Shown piece by piece: positions 21,952-27,480 of a DNA stretch of 27,480 nt. Within the stretch, counting starts at the first letter, position 1; the number at the start of each line of letters is the position of its first letter. This DNA comes from Bdellovibrio sp. (GTDB lineage Bacteria > Myxococcota > SpSt-1050), in assembly GCA_020725805.1 (NCBI GenBank), contig DYEF01000030.1, positions 1 to 27,480 of the forward strand. The letters are read 5' to 3'. The translations under genes were made by a program, and so were the position numbers. Below the pieces are notes generated by a model that worked only from the letters and a program-made list of their open reading frames with translations, did not search any database and had not been told where the DNA came from.

Positions 21952-24600
21952 ATGTATAAGCAGTTTCTGGTCCTGTTTTTCTTTTTGGCTATTCTCTCTT
22001 TTTCCTGCTCTGACGAGGTAAATCAGGGGAGTCAGGATACTTTGCCGAAACAGGATGCGGCAATCGACACAGGTTTTATATGCAGAAACAAGAACGACTG
22101 CCCGTCGGGTAAGGATTGCATAAACGGCAAATGCGTGGATATAGAAGAAGATACAGGATTTGATGCTGGCTTTGATGCCGGGGATACAGGTGACGGAGGG
22201 AAGTACTGCACAAAGGACGACGAGTGTCCCGCAAATTACAAATGTAATCTTTCGAACAATACCTGTGAAGAGATAAAGGAGCCAAAGGTTTGTCTCTCCG
22301 AAAAAGAGATGGACTTCGGATATGTTCAGTATGGTCAGTCGAAAGAAAAGTGTGTGGTTATGACCAACTGCGGTAATGCGGCTCTTGCCGTTACCGGTGT
22401 TGACTTCGGGAGCAGCACGGCTACGGCGTATCAGTTCAAGGCCGGACAGGAGAAGAAGAAGACGCTCGAGCCGAATTCGTCTGATTATCTGGAGATCTGT
22501 GTGATAGTCGTTCCGAACTCCGAAGAGGCACCTCAGGGGACTGTAGAGGTATATACGAACGCAGAACCTCCGAAGGTCGTTATACCGCTCAAGAGCCAGT
22601 ACAAGGGTTCGTCAGACTTTGTCTTTCTTGATGATACGAACAAGAAGATCTGGCCCGACGGGAATACCTCGACATTCAAGGTGGATTTCGGACTCGTGGG
22701 ACCGGGAAACAAGAAATCGCTGAGGTTTAAGGTTGCGAATGCCACCGACGGAGACAAGCCGCTTCTTATAAAGACGCTGGACAAATTTGCGCCTCAGTTT
22801 TCGGGGAGGTTTTATGATATTTCGGACGACACCAAGGACCTGACACTCCCGATAATAGTAGGTCCTTCCCAGACGGTAGGGCTTGAGCTGACCTATGCGC
22901 CGACACAACGTAGTCCTAAGGATCAGGGGAATCTGCTGATTGAAACCAATGACTTTGATATAGACAACAACGGCACGGCAGATAACGGCAAACTTATGAT
23001 TGAATGCAGTGGAGTTGCAGAGTATCCGCCTGATATATCTGTTGACCCGCTCTCGATTGACTTTGGAGAGGTTCAGAAGGGCGTAAAGAATCCTCCCAAG
23101 AAGAAGATTCTGATAGTAAACACGGCGGACCCGGTAGCAGGTCAGACCCTCAAGATTACTGTAAATTTGAAAGATTTAGAAGAAGATTCTTTTAACATTA
23201 ATCCTAGTGGTTATATTGAGATACCAGCAGGGTACTCAAAAGAGTTGGATGTTACTTTTTGTCCAACAGCAACAGATCGTAGAACTAACACTATCGAAAT
23301 AACTACTAATGTTATGCAGCAAAGTAAAGAAGTTATAAATATTCCACTAAGAGGTATTGGAATTGATCCTAATATGGTTGTTAAAATAATTGGGGATGAA
23401 AATCAAAGCAATGTGTTAGATTTTGGGGAAGTAAAGATAAATACGAGTTTGGAAAAATTCATACAAGTTCTAAATAGCACAAATGTAAAGAATTCAGACT
23501 TAGTTGTTCAAGAACCTGAAATAATCACACAAGATAGTGCATTTAGCTATATGTCAAGTAAAAGTTTTGTAAATGGCTATCTAAGATTGTCTCCTGGAGA
23601 GAGCTTTACTATAACTGTTAAATACTCACCAAAACAAGTAGGTAATAATTCAACTGTCTTAAGAATAAGGAGTAATGACGAAGAGATACAAGTAAAAGAT
23701 ATTGTGTTAATCGGTCGGGCTGTGGATTATAATGGATTGCCTATAGCCATCGCAAAAATTGTTGATTCTTCTTCTGATCCAAAGAAGGGGTATTTTGAAA
23801 AAAACACAAAAGTATTAATAGATGGATCAGAGTCTAAAGACCAGGATATACCTCCGGCTGGCACTAATATTATTACTAAGTATATATGGTCAATGGAAGA
23901 GAAACCAACAAACTCAAAGGCAAGTCTAAGCAGGGTAGAAGGAGTTACTACGGATATTATAGTTGATACGGAAGGTATATATAAGATAGGCTTAAAAGTT
24001 GTAGATGACGAAGGGTTTGAAAGTACCAACATAGATGTTGTAACAATAATTGGTGTCTCGAAAGAAAATCTATTTATTAGCACCTCAAGAAACACAGGAT
24101 TAAAAGGTTTTTTACTAACCTATTGTTGGAAGTGTTTATGTGGGGACTGTAATAATTATTATGATTTAAGATATGAATATTCATCTCTTATTGTTTCTAA
24201 AAGTGTTTATAAAAATCTTGAGGGATATACGTGTGGTTTTCAAGTCGATGATCCGCAGGATCCAAAAAATACATGCAAGTGGCAAAACTTAGGTGAAGTT
24301 ATTTTAACCACTTATTGTAATGGTAACATTTTCGTAAAAGATTATATATTAAATCCATTGGAAATTGAGTATAATAGTGCACCAATAGATGAGAATCTTC
24401 ATGAATATATATATAGGTTAGAATATATGGATGATTCGATTTGCAGTGGAACTTCTAGTTTGGATGTTAGAACAGATTTTAAAATTAATGGCAAGCTTGT
24501 GAAATCAATAAACTCTACACTTTACACGAAAGGTGAAAAGAAAGATATTGCAAGAATTAAAAGACAATTTGGAAAATTTGAGATAGTCGAGCTACCTTAA
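21952..24600 (+). CDS. large lipoprotein with ASH domains and a PKD-like domain; composition mosaic
   Basis: An 882-aa protein. A signal peptide with lipobox LSFSC (Cys19) is followed by two short Cys modules (CRNKNDCPSGKDCINGKC at 44-61 and a similar one at 86-105). A GFDAGFDAGDTG linker separates them. ASH-type beta-sandwich domains then follow: openings MDFGYVQ (120), VDFGLVG (244), IDFGEVQ (369) and LDFGEVK (489). A PKD-like domain lies at about 595-701 (VLIDGSESKDQD, then YIWSME and YKIGLKVVDDEG). The last about 180 residues are Cys-containing and unrecognised. From codon 404 (base 23161) base and codon usage change abruptly: Asp/Lys/Leu switch from GAC/AAG/CTC-type to GAT/AAA/TTA-type. 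The change falls inside the third ASH domain, yet the frame and domain pattern continue. It is probably surface-exposed. Its stop codon is 25 nt from that of the convergent lipoprotein gene. Confidence 0.87.
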   Translation: MYKQFLVLFFFLAILSFSCSDEVNQGSQDTLPKQDAAIDTGFICRNKNDCPSGKDCINGKCVDIEEDTGFDAGFDAGDTGDGGKYCTKDDECPANYKCNLSNNTCEEIKEPKVCLSEKEMDFGYVQYGQSKEKCVVMTNCGNAALAVTGVDFGSSTATAYQFKAGQEKKKTLEPNSSDYLEICVIVVPNSEEAPQGTVEVYTNAEPPKVVIPLKSQYKGSSDFVFLDDTNKKIWPDGNTSTFKVDFGLVGPGNKKSLRFKVANATDGDKPLLIKTLDKFAPQFSGRFYDISDDTKDLTLPIIVGPSQTVGLELTYAPTQRSPKDQGNLLIETNDFDIDNNGTADNGKLMIECSGVAEYPPDISVDPLSIDFGEVQKGVKNPPKKKILIVNTADPVAGQTLKITVNLKDLEEDSFNINPSGYIEIPAGYSKELDVTFCPTATDRRTNTIEITTNVMQQSKEVINIPLRGIGIDPNMVVKIIGDENQSNVLDFGEVKINTSLEKFIQVLNSTNVKNSDLVVQEPEIITQDSAFSYMSSKSFVNGYLRLSPGESFTITVKYSPKQVGNNSTVLRIRSNDEEIQVKDIVLIGRAVDYNGLPIAIAKIVDSSSDPKKGYFEKNTKVLIDGSESKDQDIPPAGTNIITKYIWSMEEKPTNSKASLSRVEGVTTDIIVDTEGIYKIGLKVVDDEGFESTNIDVVTIIGVSKENLFISTSRNTGLKGFLLTYCWKCLCGDCNNYYDLRYEYSSLIVSKSVYKNLEGYTCGFQVDDPQDPKNTCKWQNLGEVILTTYCNGNIFVKDYILNPLEIEYNSAPIDENLHEYIYRLEYMDDSICSGTSSLDVRTDFKINGKLVKSINSTLYTKGEKKDIARIKRQFGKFEIVELP

Positions 24601-25920
24601 GATTATGTTAATATGAAAATAGAAGTTAATGTTTATTACAGAAATTGACTGCTTGAAGGGATTCGTAGATTGTTGTTTGTAAATCAAAATTGTATATATT
24701 AATTATTATTTCTTTTGATGAAATGTTCTTTAAATTTAACGCATTGTTCTGATTAGATTGGTTAAAATCTGTATTGTATATTAATTTTTGACTACAGTAA
24801 TCTGGTTGATCTAGCTCACTTGTAATGATAAAAAATAAACTATTGATGGGATTGTTTGGCGTAGCGAGGTATATATTGGTTAGTATCTCGTTTGATTGGT
24901 TTGGTAAAATGTTTATTAGTCCCAAAGGCATGTTAAAATAAATAAGATCCGAATAAAAGGTTTTACCTTTTGCAAAATTTAAATCCTGGTCTAATAAAAT
25001 AAGGTGATACATTAAATCTTTTTTCCCTAATGTGTCTAGGTTGTACGACAGCCCAGCAATTATAAAATTATCATTTGTTGTTGCTTGAGCAATATAATCC
25101 AAATTTTTGTCATTTAAATATATATCATTCGCTTTTTCAACAAAGTATGTAGAGCCAGATAAGAAAAGTTTCGCTATTTTAATATGGTTGAATTCATTGT
25201 TAACAGAATTAGTTTGATTGCCAATTATAATGGTTTTGTTGTAAGAATTTTTTAAGACCGCTTCAAAAGAAATAATCTCATCGTCTGGAAATGAAAACGA
25301 CTTATTAACCGAGAGATCATTGTTAATATTAATAATGCAACCTTTCATATGTTTATTGGGCACTTGATTAATTACCGTGTTTCCTATTATAAAAGTACTG
25401 TTGTCTATTGTAATCCCTGATTTTAGAATAAAACTATTTTTTTCATTGTCTGACTCAAAGTAAATCTTAGAATTTATAGTTCCACTTGTATTATATTTTA
25501 TTAGAATTCCATTAGTATATGAAAAATTATCTTTTTTGTAAATCTCCCCGAATAATAAGATCTCATTGCTAGTAGTTTGAATAGAATTTATACTTATTAT
25601 ATTTTCAAAAGAAAGAAGTTTTGTACTAACAACAACACCCTTTTCATCTAATTCTATTATTAGTAAATTTGTAAAAGTTTCAAGCGGTTCCTCTCCTATA
25701 AGAAATATTCTTTCACCAATATTGGAAACATATTTGGGGTAAAAAACTTTTGAGAAATATTTATTCCATATAATATTTCCATTTATATCAGTTTTAGTTA
25801 AAATAGTTTTGAAATCTTTTGTTTCATTGTTATATATAACGAATGTTATATAATAAGATGTATTTAACAGATGTATTGAGTATGTAAAAGTATGATAACT
25901 AATTGTTTTATATATCTTTG
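23161..25920. other. AT-rich island spanning the 3' halves of two convergent genes
   Basis: Hand counts of single 60-base rows give 30 G+C at 22681-22740 and 29 at 23101-23160, then 15 at 23161-23220 and 14 at 24961-25020, then 30 at 26041-26100. The left edge is near 23160 inside the first gene and the right edge near 25915-25925 inside the second. No integrase, transposase, terminal repeat or tRNA is visible at either edge. Confidence 0.75.
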
Positions 25921-27082
25921 GGAAGTAGCTCCATTCTTCGCAGCCGTTTGTGCGGTCGGTGTCGGCGTCTATATAGGAGATGAGACACTCATCATAGTTG
26001 CATACTTTATTTTCGCACAATATGGTTTTTACATTCTTTGTCCCGCATTTCTTTCCACACTCTCCGCAGTGTTTTATATCGGTGCTAAGGTCTGTCTCGC
26101 AGCCGGTCAGTTCGTTCAAGTCACAATCCCCGAATCCGTCATCACACACACACTTGCCTTCTGCACAGTGTGTTTTGTATGGACATATCTTTTTACACTC
26201 GCCGCAGTTTAGATTATCTTCGTACAGGTTTATCTCACACCCGGTCTTCCACAATTTGTCACAATTGCCGAATCCGCTCTTGCAATCACACACCTTATTG
26301 TTGCATACAGAGTTGTCTCCGCAGTTTGTAACACAATCGCCGCAATGAGATGAATCTGTTGCCAGATTTGTTTCGCAGCCTGTCTCGTCTTTGCCGTCAC
26401 AATTTTCAAACCCGGATGCACACTTCGTAATTATGCAGTTGCCGTTTTTGCACTCGGAGAAGGCATTGTCCAGAATGCATTTGTGATAGCATTCGCCGCA
26501 GTTGTCGTTATTGTTTAATATGTTAGTCTCACATCCGTCATCTTTCTCTTTGTTGCAATCCCTGAATCCGGTCTTGCAGACAATTTCCTGTGTGTCTGCT
26601 GTTGTGTCATCAAAGATGTCCTGCAGTATATCTGAGATATCTGCAACGTCCGTATCCGTGGTATCATCTGTTGTATCCTGAGTATCGTAACCATAATCAT
26701 AACCTGCATCGGTTAAATCTTTAATTCTTAAAACAAGAACCACTTTTTCCCTTCTCTTTTTAATAAAAGATTTTTCCGCGCTTTCTGTCGTAAGAAGATT
26801 CCCTCCTTTATATGCGGATACGGTAAAGGTCATTGCGTATTCGGTATCATTTTCGGAACTTATAAGTATCTCGAACGGAAAGTCGTTGGATTTGACATTG
26901 TAATCCTTACTGAATTTTGTCTCGTTATAGGCGGCTCCAGTGATGTTTATTTTGTCGGGGGTCTGCCCGGCCGGAAGCTGATTCTCTATTCTGAGGATAA
27001 TCTCTGTCTTTTCTTCCGAACAGGAAAGAATTAGCAAGGGGAATAATAATATTACAGGTATTCCGTTTTTTAATTGCTTCAT
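24626..27082 (-). CDS. lipoprotein with tandem Cys-rich repeats and a probable beta-propeller domain; composition mosaic
   Basis: The frame is open to a GTG at 27127, but the ATG at 27082 gives a textbook lipoprotein signal peptide of 20 residues ending in LLILSC (Cys21), so I prefer 818 aa. An N-terminal beta region follows, then an Asp/Thr linker (YDTQDTTDDTTDTD). About four tandem 40-residue Cys modules come next (pattern GF-DC-GCE-L-CG-C-C, e.g. GFGDCDLNELTGCETDLS). The C-terminal 430 residues contain repeated KTDINGNIIWNK- and IIELDEKGVV-like strands with SNEILLFGE- and FIIAGLSY-like returns, suggesting a divergent beta-propeller. That C-terminal part (24626 to about 25920) is markedly AT-rich, while the Cys-rich part is about 50 percent GC in a sampled row. 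No Shine-Dalgarno precedes the ATG; a TTGTTT-17-TATATG promoter (27121-27093) ends 10 nt before it. Confidence 0.8.
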   Translation of the reverse strand: MKQLKNGIPVILLFPLLILSCSEEKTEIILRIENQLPAGQTPDKINITGAAYNETKFSKDYNVKSNDFPFEILISSENDTEYAMTFTVSAYKGGNLLTTESAEKSFIKKRREKVVLVLRIKDLTDAGYDYGYDTQDTTDDTTDTDVADISDILQDIFDDTTADTQEIVCKTGFRDCNKEKDDGCETNILNNNDNCGECYHKCILDNAFSECKNGNCIITKCASGFENCDGKDETGCETNLATDSSHCGDCVTNCGDNSVCNNKVCDCKSGFGNCDKLWKTGCEINLYEDNLNCGECKKICPYKTHCAEGKCVCDDGFGDCDLNELTGCETDLSTDIKHCGECGKKCGTKNVKTILCENKVCNYDECLISYIDADTDRTNGCEEWSYFPKIYKTISYHTFTYSIHLLNTSYYITFVIYNNETKDFKTILTKTDINGNIIWNKYFSKVFYPKYVSNIGERIFLIGEEPLETFTNLLIIELDEKGVVVSTKLLSFENIISINSIQTTSNEILLFGEIYKKDNFSYTNGILIKYNTSGTINSKIYFESDNEKNSFILKSGITIDNSTFIIGNTVINQVPNKHMKGCIININNDLSVNKSFSFPDDEIISFEAVLKNSYNKTIIIGNQTNSVNNEFNHIKIAKLFLSGSTYFVEKANDIYLNDKNLDYIAQATTNDNFIIAGLSYNLDTLGKKDLMYHLILLDQDLNFAKGKTFYSDLIYFNMPLGLINILPNQSNEILTNIYLATPNNPINSLFFIITSELDQPDYCSQKLIYNTDFNQSNQNNALNLKNISSKEIIINIYNFDLQTTIYESLQAVNFCNKH

Positions 27083-27193
27083 AGGCAAAATCCATATAGC
27101 ACAATTTGCCTGCAAAAACAAATTCACATAAATATTCTCTCCCCGCTAATTTCGAACAGTTACCCAACAAGAGTTTTGGTCTTAAAAGTCTGA

Positions 27194-27234
27194 TAGACAA
27201 AACAGACCAACATATGTATAATATACAATATGTT
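27194..27234 (+). promoter_or_regulatory. promoter of the final gene, with an imperfect dyad over the -10
   Basis: TAGACA at 27194-27199, a 17-nt spacer and TATAAT at 27217-27222. The -10 sits in an imperfect dyad running from AACATATG (27209) to ATATGTT (27234), a possible operator. The leader is about 55 nt and ends in TGAGGAG before the ATG at 27284. Confidence 0.6.
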
Positions 27235-27283
27235 AACAAGAACCAAACATATAAGTACAACTAATATTTCCTGAGGAGTATTT

Positions 27284-27480
27284 ATGAAAAAATCATTACT
27301 TTTATTTGTTTTTGCAATATTCCCGTTTTTACTTTCTGCTGCCGGTATTCCTATGGTGATAACGCATCAGGGGTATATTACGGATAAGGACGGCAACGGA
27401 GTAACCGGTAATCTCAGCTTTTCAATCGGTATTTATAAGAGCATAGATGGGGACAGTTCCGATTTGCTCTGGGAGGAGGA
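27284..27480 (+). CDS. N-terminus of a secreted protein with a QGxLTDxxG...LW-type domain (truncated by window edge)
   Basis: 65 complete codons are visible and the frame is still open at the window end. A signal peptide (MKKSLLLFVFAIFPFLLSAA) is followed by HQGYITDKDGNGVTGNLS, then FSIGIYKS and LLWEE. This matches the widespread N-terminal pattern QGxLTDxxGxPxxGxxxxxFxLYxxxxGGxxLWxE. That pattern is found at the start of secreted and collagen-like or repeat-rich proteins in Myxococcota and other bacteria. GAGGAG lies 7 nt before the ATG. The rest of the protein, and so its role, is outside the window. Confidence 0.75.
   Translation, partial: MKKSLLLFVFAIFPFLLSAAGIPMVITHQGYITDKDGNGVTGNLSFSIGIYKSIDGDSSDLLWEE

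Noticed and set aside
25892-26348. Plus-strand frames opposite the Cys-rich repeats, hydrophobic in appearance
   Set aside because: Hydrophobicity arises from complementing Cys/Gly/Asp codons; no SD, and the minus-strand frame has a clear repeated domain pattern.
1-27480. CRISPR arrays, tRNA or rRNA genes, intact insertion sequences, prophage genes
   Set aside because: No evenly spaced repeats, cloverleaf-like segments, transposase or phage structural motifs were seen on either strand.

Overview
The window is chromosomal DNA of moderate-to-low GC, by eye in the low 40s percent. It comes from a Gram-negative bacterium that I would place near the Myxococcota/Bradymonadota part of the former deltaproteobacteria. 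The main reason is a run of large secreted lipoproteins with Asp/Thr-rich linkers behind the lipobox. They also carry ASH (SPD-2/Hydin-type) beta-sandwich domains, MopE-like CDGxDNDCDG motifs and tandem Cys-rich GF-DC-GCE-CG-C modules. A membrane-bound ETF:quinone oxidoreductase next to etfBA suggests fatty-acid or amino-acid oxidation feeding a quinone pool. The taxonomic placement is inference; there is no rRNA or other marker gene here.

Layout. 1-550: a strong sigma70 promoter drives two small membrane-protein ORFs. 660-1919: an AAA_14/DUF4143-type ATPase behind three copies of a GTTCT-N5-AGAAC palindrome; the third overlaps the predicted -10 and the gene looks leaderless. 2112-6006 (minus): etfB-etfA-FeS oxidoreductase operon. 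6260-8485: ASH/MopE-type lipoprotein, also apparently leaderless. 8623-10644 (minus): secreted HExxH metallopeptidase. 10645-11263: AT-rich spacer with a 17-bp direct repeat and a perfect 14-bp palindrome ahead of a TetR gene. 11264-16894: tetR and two related lipoproteins (409 and 1211 aa) with a 26-codon ORF between them, closed by a strong hairpin terminator. 16970-21738 (minus): tdh-kbl-pepD and a receiver/GGDEF-like protein with degenerate signature residues. 21952-27127: two large convergent lipoprotein genes. 27284-end: start of a secreted protein cut by the window edge.

How the genes work together. Etf and the FeS oxidoreductase form one electron path from acyl-CoA-type dehydrogenases to quinone. 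Tdh and Kbl convert threonine to glycine and acetyl-CoA, and PepD would supply amino acids from dipeptides, so that operon reads as amino-acid catabolism. The lipoproteins point to an elaborate cell-surface repertoire under local control.

Most unusual signal: the 3' halves of the two convergent lipoprotein genes (about 23160-25920) form one continuous AT-rich block with abrupt edges inside both reading frames, next to about 50 percent GC 5' halves. This looks like a cassette exchange that replaced the C-terminal halves of both surface proteins while keeping both frames open. Second: the triple-operator, leaderless ATPase promoter.
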